The notes under the pieces: model-generated
What the model saw: the letters and a program-made list of their open reading frames with translations, nothing else
Told to the model about the DNA's origin: nothing
Database searches by the model: none
Shown: positions 12,168-22,945 of the stretch, in pieces
How positions within the stretch are numbered: position 1 is the stretch's first letter
Layout of the letters: each line of letters begins with the position of its first letter
Translations under genes and position numbers: made by a program
NCBI RefSeq assembly: GCF_012489685.1
Contig: NC_080042.1
Location: forward strand, 82,824,397-82,888,396
Source: Lotus japonicus
Lineage: Eukaryota; Streptophyta; Magnoliopsida; Fabales; Fabaceae
Length of the DNA stretch: 64,000 nucleotides
Direction of reading: 5' to 3'

Positions 12168-12902
12168 AAACTCATGAATCCTTGTGGCAGAGAGAAAATT
12201 AGCATAACAGTGTTAGTATTTTTTTTCTTTTTTTAAAACTAGTATGAATTTCTGTGTTTTTGTTGTTAATTGTTAGGATAAGAGTGATTGAGAACACATA
12301 GTCGGTCATTCTTTTTTCTGTGTATATTTTCTGTGAAGTTTTGCATCGGTAATGGCTTATTCTCTGCAAACAAGTTTGAGACATGTCAGAAGTTGTAAAA
12401 TATTGTTCCTTCGATTGAGAAATTATGTTAAACACTACAGATGCCAAGTGGCAACTGCTAAGTGGTAATAATATCTTTCATATTTCATGTTTAAATCTTC
12501 TGGAATCGCTTCTTATCCAATAAAAGCTATTAATAACATATTTAGATCAATTTCTCTCATTCGCAGTCAAATCTTACAACTTAAAAATTACTCACATAAC
12601 TTCTTTTTATAATTGATTTTAATTTTAGAATTTATTCTACAAGAATTTTAAACAGGCATTAAGTGGGGTGTTTGATACTATGTTACCACACCATGTTGAG
12701 ATCAGAAAACTACATTGAAGTTGACACTCCCCTGTTTGGATTAATATTTGTCACAATTATGAATTATGTTGGTATACATTTACAGAAAATGATTTTTGTC
12801 AGGTAAAGTTGTAAAATTTTACAGTTGATTCAACGAAAAAGATGTTCTCTCTAGCTTCTACTAAAATTAGTTTTAGGTCGAAAATCAATTTTCCAAAATG
12901 AA
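12168..12902. other. 3' flank of the small-protein gene, no further feature seen
   Basis: AT-rich noncoding DNA, including the likely 3' UTR of the preceding gene. No long open frame, tRNA or clear repeat was seen up to the solo LTR target duplication. Confidence 0.5.
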
Positions 12903-12907
12903 CCTCA

Positions 12908-14114
12908 TGTAAGATCAAGTTTTGATCTAGTAGTACAACTCTATGTTTTGATGATTACAAGTTAACCTTTTGATATGAACAATTGTGGTACTCTAACGTG
13001 TTTTTTCTGAGTGTGCTATTTACAGGTTCTGACCTCAACTCAATCTCACACAAATCAGAAGCACTGTGTATAAAGAGTGACCCAAGCAACGCTTTCGCAT
13101 TCACCATGTTCAGTATGAACAGTGGAAAAGCTTCAGAAGTTCTGAAGCTATACAAACTCTGATGAGGACTCAGCCACTAGATGTTCTGAAGATCCAGAAA
13201 GTCTGATAACCAAGAAACACTGAAGGCTCAGATGTTCTGATGGTGTAGAAGACTCTGAAGATCCAGAAGCTGAATAGTGGAAACTCTGAAGTCCAGAAGC
13301 AAGAAACTCTGAAGGCCATGTTCTTCCCTCTGAGTTCAGAATCAGAAGATACAATGGTCAGAGGATCTGTGCTTTCCCTCTGACTCTGATCAACCGGCTT
13401 CACAAGTTCCAATATGAAGCATTCCCCCGATCAGAAGTCTCCTAGGTTTAAAGGTCGCGTCGCTATCCAAGTACAAAAGCTACTGTACCTTCCTGACGAC
13501 CTACCTAACGTTCTCAGCCACAGCAGAAGCTGGATTTTCCAGAACTGCCCTCCAACGGTAGCATTTCCCATGCATCGCTCAACCCTAATCCTTGGAGTAT
13601 ATAAAGAGGCTGAAGACTGAAAGAAACGGCTAGAAGCATTCACATACGCAAGACATATTCAAAATCTTCTAAGTTTTCTTTCATCTGAAATTCATTGAGT
13701 TTACTATTAGCTTTTCAGAAGCAAATCTCTTGTAAACAATTCTTTGATAAACAGTTTGTTTAGTTCCTTTAGGAGATCAAGGTTGATCGGATCCTAGAGA
13801 AGACTAAGAGAGTGAATCTTAGTGTGAGCTAAGTCAGTGTAATTGTTAGTCACTTGTAGGTTTCAAGTGCAGTTGTAACTCTTACCTGATTAGTGGATTG
13901 CCTTCATTCTAAGAAGGAAGAAATCACCTTAACGGGTGGACTGGAGTAGCTTGAGTGATTTATCAAGTGAACCAGGATAAAATCCTTGTGTGCTTTTCTA
14001 TCTCTTATCTTTAGCACTTTAGTTCTCGAAAGATTTGTCAAAATCTTTAAGGTGGAAGTTTTATACTGAAAACGTTATTCAAACCCCCCCTTTCTACCGT
14101 TTTTCATACCTTCA
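12908..14114 (+). mobile_element. Solo LTR of a Copia (SIRE/Maximus-like) retrotransposon
   Basis: This 1207-bp segment begins TGTAAGATCAAG, ends TACCTTCA, and is flanked by identical CCTCA pentamers (12903-12907 and 14115-14119). It has no coding domain. A TATA box (TATATAAA) lies at 13598-13605, then a G/A-rich leader, and a C-run with CTACCG near the 3' end, as in Copia LTRs of the SIRE type. The front half is full of short CAGAAG/CTGA motifs in both orientations. No primer site or internal region follows, so it is a solo LTR left by LTR-LTR recombination. The lineage call is from general resemblance. Confidence 0.75.
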
Positions 14115-14119
14115 CCTCA

Positions 14120-14795
14120 AACAATATTTTCATCCATAATTGATTTCACTCTACCATAAATAATTATGAGGTTTTCCAATAGAAAACAAAACATACAAAC
14201 ACATTCTTATAACTTCAATCAGATGTGTTGTGGAGTGTGTACACAACTCATTTCTAAGCATCATAAGAGTAGTTTCTCCAAGAACCATCTTTGGATCAAC
14301 TTTTCTTTTTCTTTTTCAGAATTAATTTCTGACACTGAAAACTACTCAGAAAAACTTTTTCCAAAATTAATTTTAACTTTAGATGCTCCCTCAGCTTGAA
14401 AATATACTATACCATACATTCAAACCTGCAAAAATCCTTTTAAGTTGGCATAGATGAAGAATCTAAGTCTAAAGCTGGTTTTACCACCTAATTCAACAAT
14501 CATTTTTTGACTAATCCAATTTCAAAGTGAGTCTAAAGGCAAGATTGTTGTTGACAATATTAGAAAAAGAAGAGGGCAATCATATCCCTGAATTTGTTAA
14601 GTTGTTTCATGCTTGTAATTTGAGGCACATGAGTTCCATCATTTTCTACATTAAAATGAGAGATTTGTATTCCCACGTCACTTTTGACATTGATTAGGCA
14701 TCCACTAATACTTAGCTTTTGAGCTAATAATCTAGAGTTTTGTGGGTGGGGCACATCTAATGTGGCTAAATTGGCTTACAGGTTGGCTCTACTTA
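14120..14795. other. Short intergenic spacer, no feature recognised
   Basis: The sequence between the Copia solo LTR and the large Ty3/gypsy element shows only AT-rich noncoding DNA and short chance frames. It is the left flank of the gypsy insertion site. Confidence 0.5.
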
Positions 14796-14800
14796 CCGAC

Positions 14801-15442
14801 TGTTTACACCAAATTTTGGTAAAACAAATAGAGAATCCAAGGATCAATCTGGGACTGGATTCGAGTCCTCTTGGGTTCTTTGGTGAAAATAAATTAAATT
14901 TAGTCACTCAAAACTAAAGAAATTTAATAACAAATTAGAAACAAAACGAATACATTCGATTTAAATGATAAAAGCAATAAATGAATTTTCTAAATCTGAA
15001 TGATAATAATGAACTATAAGATGCAAAGTGTTACACGAATCCCTACTTTTTCACTCTAACTTGGCTTGTAATCATTGTGATTGATTGTAAGCACTTGAGA
15101 ATTTTCGAGTAAAGATTGTGAACCCCTATTCTTTCTACAAACCTGCTATTTATAGACTTAAAAATGTAACTGACTTCTAACGGTCAATTGATAAAACCAT
15201 TACAAGTGTCTTCTGAATATGTCTTCGTCCTACACGTGTCCTTTTTTGCTCCTTACGTGTCTTTCGCGAACTGTCTTCAAAACAACCGGCCTCCCGTAAT
15301 GGATTCTTCACATCTCGAAAAAATACTTTCCAGCCGAAGTCACTTAGCACTTGGTAAATTTTCTTGAGTCTCCTTACTTTCGACTTCATAGGTCGAAATT
15401 ATGCAACATAGGTCGAAATTACATAAAATTGTGTAGTTAACA
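14801..15442 (-). repeat. 3' LTR of the Tat-like element
   Basis: The 642-bp repeat reads TGTTTACACCAAA...GTTAACA on the plus strand. A TATAAATA promoter box in the element's sense (minus) orientation lies at 15147-15154. A short AGGTCGAAATTA motif is repeated at the end next to the internal region. The adjacent minus-strand G-run (TTTTGGGGGG, at about 15446-15456) is the polypurine tract. Confidence 0.95.
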
Positions 15443-15755
15443 GATGCCCCCCAAAATATCATTTATTCGATCAGAAAAATGATATTTTCGTCTCACATGA
15501 TTTCGACCCAACACTAAATGTCAGTTTTTTCCTTTTCCATTCCTGACAAAACAAAAGTCTCTTTTAACCTTTAGCAACTTCCACACTCCACTATCATAAA
15601 TGTCTAATCATGTCAGACACGTCCTTCAAGAGAAACCAAAAAGTAGAAACTGCCATACCCCACTCAGAATTCAAACGGATTGAACTAAATTTCATTGAAC
15701 AAAGTTTTGGCATCCGGTCTAATCTCAACCGCTCATCTTACTCAGACTTAAGTCT

Positions 15756-15763
15756 TATAAATA
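15756..15763 (+). promoter_or_regulatory. Probable TATA box of the antisense PMD gene
   Basis: TATAAATA lies about 190 bp upstream of the PMD gene ATG, inside the retroelement and outside its LTR, on the plus strand. It suggests the antisense gene has its own promoter. Confidence 0.5.
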
Positions 15764-15950
15764 GGTGGAAAAACCTTCCCACTTCTACTTCATCTTCAAC
15801 CTCTAGCTTTTCTCTCTGAAAAAAACCCATTTCCAAAACCTTGCAACTCCTTGATATTCCAAAGCTCTACCGGAACCATTTCGGTTTACGCGAGCTTTCA
15901 CCATCACCATCATTGCATCATCATCATCTTCCAGTTCGCCGGCCACCATC

Positions 15951-18900
15951 ATGACTTCCACATCCTCTTCTCAGGTTCCGTCTGCGGTTTCTCTTTTAAA
16001 ACCCATTGAAGTTGAAGGGAGGACCTTTGTTCCAGAACCTCCCAATGAAGAAGAAAAGATTAAGATCTGGAATTCCCAGGTACTTATTCCCTTCTCCATT
16101 GGTGATAAGTTGCATGCATATCTAGGACCTTACCAAACTACTTTCCCAAGAAATGCATCTGCATTCTTTCCTTCACCTTTACCGGATGAGAAAATCTTGG
16201 CCTTTAGGGATTCCTACAATCTGTCCTTTTTAGGTGACCCCCCTCGAGCTTTCCGTTCTTCACCTCTAGTGAAAACGAATCCCTACATTGAATGGTTAAA
16301 CAAAGTCGAGAAAGTGAAAGGAGATTTCTGGAAAACTTTAGGGATTTTTGACATAATCCAATTATCTAGGTCGAAAATTGTCTACCATCCAGCAATGTTA
16401 GCCAGTTCTTTCTTCTTTTGGGAGCGTTCGACCAATACCTTTCATACTCCTCAGGGAATGATTACCCCTACTCTCTTAGATGTAGCTGCTATTGCCGGTC
16501 TTCGACCTACAGGTTCTTCTTTTACATTCGACCGGCCTGTTAAGAAAGAAATCAAATTAGACTATAACCATCTAACTTACAAAAGCTTCATTCTGAGAAA
16601 CCACGACAAGACCTCTGCAAATGTTTCCGACTCGGAACATGTAGCTTTCTTGTTGTTCTGGCTTTCTGCTTTCTTCCTTTGTTCCAAGTCTCTTCAAGTT
16701 CCTCAGAAATTTGTGCTTCTTGCTCAACTTCTGCACGAAGGTACCGACGTCTGTTTAGGTAAAGTTTTATTAGGCGAACTTTACCTTTCTTTGAGTCAAG
16801 CCATTACTTCTCTTCAGAAGCCCTCTGGAGCCGAGAAAAACATCCTTTTTGCTGGACCTCTATGGTTTCTTCAACTTTGGCTAAATGCCATATTTGAGAC
16901 CAAACTCTCAACTCCAAGTCCACAAAATGTCTCGACTTCTATTGTTGCTTTTCGACTTAATTGCTTGACTCCTTCCAAAGATAAAGTCGATCCAGAAACC
17001 ACTTTCCGTGAGTTTTTTACTGCTTTTATGGAAATGACCTCTTTTACTCCCGACCTTGCTCCATTTGCTGCTCCAACTACTGGTCCCAAATGGCTTGTCC
17101 GACCTTTCCCATGCGAATCTCCGGGCGAACAACTTGAAAGTATTAGCATCTGGAGGGAATTTTTCCGACCTCAAGTTCTTCCCCTTGGTTTCAAAAAATC
17201 TGAGGTGAACGTGTTGGGTTACCAGCCTCAGCTTGTGGCTAGACAATTCGGCCTATGTCAAATCGTTCCTATCCCTCTTTTCTCAAAAAAGGATGCCATT
17301 TGCAACGAAGGGTTTTGCGACAAAGATGTCGACTCTTTTTATGAAGCCCTCAACTATTATGACAAAAAGACGTCTGCTCTTCGTCTTGAACCTCTGTCTT
17401 TCGAACCATCCTTTTATTGCACTAAAGAATTTGAAGTTTGGTGGTCGACCTACTACAAGTCTATTCAGACCACCTTAGGAGTTTGTATTGGAAAGATGAC
17501 TGAAGCTCTTCAATCTGTGCAGAAAAAGGCTACAAAGAAAACTCGAGGTATGCTCATCAAAGAAATCCAGTCATTTCAGAGATTCTTCAAAACTGTTTAT
17601 CTTCCAGGTCGATTGAATTTAACCCTTTCGGAAGCGGCGGAAGTTTTAAAAGAAAAGGTCAAAGCCAAAGTTTTAAAAATTAAACTTTTTCCCCCTTTTG
17701 TGGATAAATATGTTTACACTCTTCGACATTATTGTCCAAAATTTCCAGCTTTTCCTACCAGTGACATGGCTTTGGCTTTACCTGTTATTTACCCAAAGTG
17801 GCTCGACCATTTTACATACAAATGTTTTATACAAAGTCTTTTACCACTTCCGAAAAGGGTTACTTCGACTAAATATTTCTTGCACAACTACCCCGGACAC
17901 ATTCATGTTAACTCATGTCACGTCCAAGTCCTTACACAAATTCATCAAGGTTAGATAGACTCGTCTTACTTTTGTTCTTTTTCCTTTACTCTCGTACTTA
18001 TACCCCTTTTCCTTCAGCCGAACCAATACCCAAGGTTCCATGTAAGGAAGACGAAGGTTCCGACAATTCAATAGGCATTCCAGTTCAACAAAAGAACGTC
18101 CCTAAGGTATATTCGTTAATGTGTTGTTTTACCCTTTATTCAACTCCAAATCCATATCTTATATATTTTCCAGGCTCGAAAGAGAGGTTCTCAAAGCTCG
18201 ACTTCGGATGCTCGAAAGAAAATAAGAATTTCGTCCGAAAAGGACGACTCAGAAAGAACTTTGGTAATCTTATCTTCTACCCTTCTCATTGCAATTTCTT
18301 TTTTTTTTTTTCTTTACTCATCTTCTTTCCTTATATTTTGCAGGTAGACCCAATTCCTGAAGACGAGAACATTTCTTCCAAGACTGTCGATCCAGATGAA
18401 GCTGCACAAGACAATGCTAACTCTAAAGCCTCGGACATTAACGAAGAGAATCCACCGATCTCTTCTGCAAAGAAACGTGCCGGGGCTGAGCCGAATCAAG
18501 AGGAGCAACAAGCAGAAACTGACCAAGAAGATTCTGGCTCCTCTCAAAGCGAAAGTTCGGGAGCTTCTTCTCCGACCAAAACTCAGCAAGAACAAGTAAG
18601 TATTTTTCGTTCAACACTCTTTTCTTGGTTATCCCTTAATCCTTGTACTTACCTTTTGCATTCTTCTTCAGGACAATTCCTCGAAACCAAAGCCCCCTCC
18701 TCAAGTAATCCATTTGTCTTCGAACTCTTCTGATTCCAGTTCTTCTGACTGCCAAAGTCTTGATGACTTTTTAAACTTTCAACCATTACGAATTCAATAT
18801 CCTTCTGGTCGAATAGTTAGTTATGTTTCATCTGACAATGAGTCCTTTACGCAGGACCTTGGTGCTTCGGCCGAAAAGTCAGATACTGATGAAGACCGTC

Positions 18901-19709
18901 AGCCTATCCCTTCACCCATTGCCAAAGTTTCGAAGACCCAAGAAAAAGCCCTTGAGGTTTCGAGCCCTGTTGCTGGCAAGAAGTCTCCTCAGTCCATTCC
19001 TATCGAAGACTTTGACGCTCTTGCTATGGATGACCCAGTATTAGCCCTTGAGCAACTCATCAGCGGTCAAGTCTCTCTTAGCACCAGTCGAAGCCAAGAA
19101 TCATCTATGCAAAACGAAGGCACAAGCACTCTGAACACTGCCACCACCATGATCAACAAGCTGCGATCTCTTACGTTCGAGCAAGATCTATTCTCTGCCC
19201 TCAACTCGAATCCTAACTTAGGCCGAGAAATTAAGCAACTTATCGCTGACCTTGGCAATGAGGACCTCACTGATCAACAAGAAAAGGGCATTCAAGAATT
19301 ACAAGAGTTTCTTGACGAATCACTCTCGACCCTTGACCAAGCCAAACTTGTCGGTCAAGACTTAGCCTCCAAATTCACTGAGTGCACACAAGCAGCTGAA
19401 TCATTCGACCAAGCTAAAACCGAAGTGGATTCCATCAAATTACTCGAAGAAGCTGACTCGATGCAACTGAATGAAATTTTGAAACAGATTGCCGAACTTC
19501 AACAACAGGAAAAATCCCTCAAAGCCAATCTGACCAAGTTCAAGAAACAAAAAACCGAAGTTGCTGCCAAGGCCATTTCTCACGTGAAAGACAAGAATCG
19601 GCTTGAAGGCGAAATTTCTGAGCTTCAAAACAAGAAGGCGAAGGTTGACAAGCGACTTAAGAAACTCAAGGGTCGATATGCTCCCATGAAAGCCACTCCA
19701 CCATTTTAG
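15951..19709 (+). CDS. Antisense spliced gene in the retrotransposon: plant mobile domain (PMD) plus coiled-coil protein (1155 aa)
   Basis: Five exons join in phase with GT-AG introns: 15951-17949, 18018-18106, 18174-18263, 18344-18595 and 18672-19709. The introns are only 67-80 bp, typical of plant genes. Residues about 110-430 match the plant mobile domain (aminotransferase-like) family: WLNKVEKVKGDFWKTLGIFD, WERSTNTFHTPQGMITPTLLDVAAIAGLRPTG. Residues about 670-1000 are acidic and Ser-rich. Residues about 1050-1150 form a Lys/Glu/Gln-rich coiled coil. The gene lies entirely between integrase and the 3' LTR but runs opposite to the element, with its own TATAAATA at 15756-15763, about 190 bp before the ATG. 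No stop or frameshift is seen. PMD proteins in Arabidopsis (MAIL/MAIN) act in silencing and transcription; its role here is unknown. Splicing is inferred, not observed. Confidence 0.85.
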
Positions 19710-19822
19710 TCTTCTTATTTCTATTGATCATGTTTTTTTCTTTTTACATGGCGCCTGTGCCACTTTATTTCCCTATGTACTCTCTAATAGCGTTTTCACC
19801 ATATTTATTTTCAGCTTATGCA

Positions 19823-21508
19823 CTACATTTCTATATCAATCTTTATCTCATGAATCGCTGGCTTAAACCTTTTTAAGTATTTTCCATTTATCGTCAATAT
19901 TCGAGCAATCGTTCCAATTTCCTCAATCGAATACGCGTTGTTTGAATAACACTTAATCACTTTAAATGGCCCTTCCCATTTAGGGGCCCATTTTCCGTAT
20001 GCTCGATCTTTTTTGTCCATTGGAAGGATCACTTTCCAAACTAAGTCTCCAACGCTAAATGCCTTAAACTTGACTTTTTTATTATAACTTTTAGTAATTC
20101 GTTCTTTTTGTCGAATCATAACTTCTAAAGCATTTAATCTTTCCTCGTCCAATTCAATTAACTCGTCATACATCATATTCCAATAATCATCACACGGAAT
20201 CTCGAATTGCCTTTGAATTCTAACGGACTGTAAGCATATTTCGATCGGTAAAACTGACTCATGCCCGTACGTAAGTCGAAAAGGAGTTACTCCAGTGGCC
20301 TCTTTGGGCGAATTTCGATAAGCCCATAAAACTTGACTCAAAGTTTCATGCCACCTTCTCGGCTTTTGACTAATGTGTTTCTTAACCAAGTTAATTAAAA
20401 CTTTATTAGCTGCTTCGACTTGTCCATTCGCCTGAGCATAATATGGCGTTGAAGTTAACAGTTTTATTCCAAAATCCTCAGCAAACTGAGCCATTTTCCT
20501 CCCAGTAAATACTGACCCTTGGTCAGTAGTTAACGTCTCAGGGATCCCATATCTAAATACTATGTGTTCTTGAATAAAACTAATAACCGTATCTTGGTCG
20601 ACACCTCTCAGCGGAATGGCCTCGACCCATTTAGTGAAGTAATCGATAGCCACTATTATATAGTCATGTTGTTTAGACGAAGAAGGATGTATTTGACCTA
20701 TCAAATCCAACGCCCACCCCCTAAATGGCCAGGGTTTCACGATCGAGTGTAACTCACTTGCCGGTACATGTTGGATGCCAGCATGCTTCTGACATTCGGC
20801 GCAAGATTTGGCATATTCAATGCAATCTTTTAACATATTTGGCCAATATACTCCTTGTCGAAACAATGTCCACTTCATCTTATGGCCAGCCTGATGCGCC
20901 CCACACATACCATCATGAACGGCCTTGACTGCCCGAAACGCTTCTTCTTCACTTAGGCACTTTAGTAAAACTTCATTCACCCCTTTTTTAAACAATTCGT
21001 CATCCAAAATCAAGTAACTTAGAGCTCGATACTTTGTTCTTCGATCTGTTGGTGCGTTTGGGTTTTGCAAGTATTTCACAACAGGTTTCCTCCAATCACT
21101 GTCATCCAAATTACTAATAACCAATACCTCCTGCTCGAACTCCACTTTCCTTTCTTTAAAACTAGGAATAAACTTTCTTTTGACCTTTACTAGCTCTTTA
21201 AACTTTTTCCGAGGTAGCCGGTAACCTGACGCAATTTGTGCCAAAACATTCGCTTCAGCATTCTCGATCCTAGGGATATGACATAATTCGACTTCATCAA
21301 AACTTCTTAACATTTTAACTGCTTTCGAATGATATTTCATTAAATTCTCACTAACGCATTGGTATTCACCAGTTAGTTGCTTAATAACCAACTCTGAATC
21401 TCCACGAATTAAGAGCTCTCTAGCCCCCAAGTTTAGAGCCGTTTCGAGCCCTATCAATAAAGCTTCATACTCTGCCTCATTATTCGAACACTCACCTTCG
21501 ATGCCCAA
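19823..21508 (-). CDS. pol: RNase H-integrase part of the Tat-like Pol (561-aa open frame, 5' truncated)
   Basis: The open frame starts without an ATG and upstream stops break it, so this is a 3' remnant of Pol. Residues 6-95 are an RNase H segment (ECSNNEAEYEALLIGLE, IRGDSELV). Its final motif reads ENAEANVLAQIAS, where an Asp usually precedes the LA. The integrase zinc motif follows at about 195-240 (H...GH, CAEC). The catalytic core has D at ALDLIG (about 270), D at TTDQGS (about 330) and E at GQVEAAN (about 366). A C-terminal region has GDLVWKV and KWEGPFKV. Integrase inserts element cDNA into the genome. The frame runs to a normal stop 114 bp from the stop of the antisense gene, so the two converge. 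Confidence 0.88.
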   Translation of the reverse strand: MGIEGECSNNEAEYEALLIGLETALNLGARELLIRGDSELVIKQLTGEYQCVSENLMKYHSKAVKMLRSFDEVELCHIPRIENAEANVLAQIASGYRLPRKKFKELVKVKRKFIPSFKERKVEFEQEVLVISNLDDSDWRKPVVKYLQNPNAPTDRRTKYRALSYLILDDELFKKGVNEVLLKCLSEEEAFRAVKAVHDGMCGAHQAGHKMKWTLFRQGVYWPNMLKDCIEYAKSCAECQKHAGIQHVPASELHSIVKPWPFRGWALDLIGQIHPSSSKQHDYIIVAIDYFTKWVEAIPLRGVDQDTVISFIQEHIVFRYGIPETLTTDQGSVFTGRKMAQFAEDFGIKLLTSTPYYAQANGQVEAANKVLINLVKKHISQKPRRWHETLSQVLWAYRNSPKEATGVTPFRLTYGHESVLPIEICLQSVRIQRQFEIPCDDYWNMMYDELIELDEERLNALEVMIRQKERITKSYNKKVKFKAFSVGDLVWKVILPMDKKDRAYGKWAPKWEGPFKVIKCYSNNAYSIEEIGTIARILTINGKYLKRFKPAIHEIKIDIEM

Positions 21509-21584
21509 CTTAATTTCTTAGTAGGGGTAATAACTATAAGGTCAAAGCTTAGCGGTAAAAGCAAGTTCAAGCGTGTTGCACACG

Positions 21585-22733
21585 CTACGGGGGTAACGAA
21601 GAGTATACCATACTAGAATGAGAAAGAATAGTTAGAAAGTTACCATCGTTCTTGCGCTCTCCTCTGACTAATCCATCAGCTCCCTCGCCGCACAAGACAT
21701 GGACTCTTCCCCGTGCAGTAGAACGTCTTCCCCTCACCGTATGCACAGATGGCTCAACCTTGGTTACATTGCAATCCTTGGCTTGATGCCCCGGACGGTT
21801 GCAGTTGAAACATAGAGGTCTTCCGTCTGGACACTTGTTAGTGTAGTGCCCCACCTTCTTGCACCTGTAACACGTCACTCCTTGACCCGAAGTCTTGTTT
21901 CCTGTTCCTCCGGTAGCATTTATGGGCTTATACTGCCCTGAGGTAAAACCTTCCTCTAAAGGACGTTGATACGGCTTCTCCTGTCGGAATCTCTCTTTCC
22001 CTTGATTATTTTGAAAGTTCGACCTCATTGGTCCCCCAGTGCCTGTTCTATTAATCCTCTTGTTCTTCATAAGTTCAACTTCTGTTGCCTTCTCAACCAA
22101 AGGTTGAAATCGCACAATCCCTAGCGGCCTCACCGAATCTTCGATGTCAGCTCGTAGTCCGTTAATAAACCTCTTGCACATATAGCGCTCGTCCACATGG
22201 TCATTGAAAAATTGGAAGTGCTTTGCCAATGACTCCAGTTTGGAAGCATACTCAGGTATGGTCATGCTCCCTTGACAAAGAGTCAAAAATTGCGCTTCTC
22301 TCTCATCTCGGGCACTAGTCGGAAAATACTTGTCTAGGAACGCAGCTCGGAACGAGTTCCAATTCACTTCCTCGTGATTGGCCTCCATCATCCCTCTGGC
22401 GCCCCTCCACCAGTACTCAGCATCTCCTAGTAGTAGGTAAGATGCCAGGCCCACCTTAGCCCCTTCGGCGGTATGCAGTACCCCAAAAATCTTTTCAATC
22501 TCTTGGATCCATAGGTCCGCTCTGTCTGGGTCAGTCCCACCCGTGAACTTGGGCGGATCCTGTCGCCTGAAATCAGTCAGCCCCCTATTCTGGTCTAGGG
22601 CTACCTCCCTCTCACGCTTATGACGCTCACGTTCAGCCTTGTCAGCACGCCACTGAGCGTTCTCCGCAGTTTGATTTGTCATTGCCTGGGCCATAGCAGT
22701 CATTACCCCAGCGAGTTGGTTCATGTTCACCAT
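21585..22733 (-). CDS. gag: Gag protein of the nested Tekay-like element, 3' truncated
   Basis: The open frame has 382 residues from an ATG. A charged coiled-coil leader (residues 20-50) precedes the retrotransposon gag domain at about 60-230 (PPKFTGGTDPDRADLWIQEIE, YWWRGAR, WNSFRAAFLDKYFP, CQGSMTIPEYASKLESLAKH). Two canonical CCHC knuckles follow at about 280-320 (CYRCKKVGHYTNKC and CFNCNRPGHQAKDC). Native sequence ends about 20-25 residues before the stop, after GADGLVRGE; the tail is out of family. Gag assembles particles and binds RNA. Its upstream neighbours are the primer site and 4-kb LTR; downstream is the deletion junction. Confidence 0.88.
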   Translation of the reverse strand: MVNMNQLAGVMTAMAQAMTNQTAENAQWRADKAERERHKREREVALDQNRGLTDFRRQDPPKFTGGTDPDRADLWIQEIEKIFGVLHTAEGAKVGLASYLLLGDAEYWWRGARGMMEANHEEVNWNSFRAAFLDKYFPTSARDEREAQFLTLCQGSMTIPEYASKLESLAKHFQFFNDHVDERYMCKRFINGLRADIEDSVRPLGIVRFQPLVEKATEVELMKNKRINRTGTGGPMRSNFQNNQGKERFRQEKPYQRPLEEGFTSGQYKPINATGGTGNKTSGQGVTCYRCKKVGHYTNKCPDGRPLCFNCNRPGHQAKDCNVTKVEPSVHTVRGRRSTARGRVHVLCGEGADGLVRGERKNDGNFLTILSHSSMVYSSLPP

Positions 22734-22930
22734 GTTCTGTTTAGTTAAACAAACAGTTAGTACTAATCATAAGATAGCATCTAACATAACTATACAATAT
22801 GATTAAGCACTAACTTCAATCAATTCTAAGCAAAAAATCGCTCGGCAGACAATCAATTTTCACTCTTTGCAGAGTCACACAACCTAGCACAGAAGACCTA
22901 TTCCCCAAAGACTCCCGAAAGACTCGACAA

Positions 22931-22942
22931 GCTCTGATACCA
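22931..22942 (-). other. tRNA-iMet primer-binding site of the nested element
   Basis: The minus strand reads TGGTATCAGAGC, the standard initiator-methionine tRNA primer site, three bases after the LTR end. Confidence 0.9.
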
Positions 22943-22945
22943 CAA

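Noticed and set aside
17915..18733. 272-residue frame as an independent gene
   Set aside because: It reads through introns 1-4 of the antisense PMD gene; the exon frames join better with splicing.
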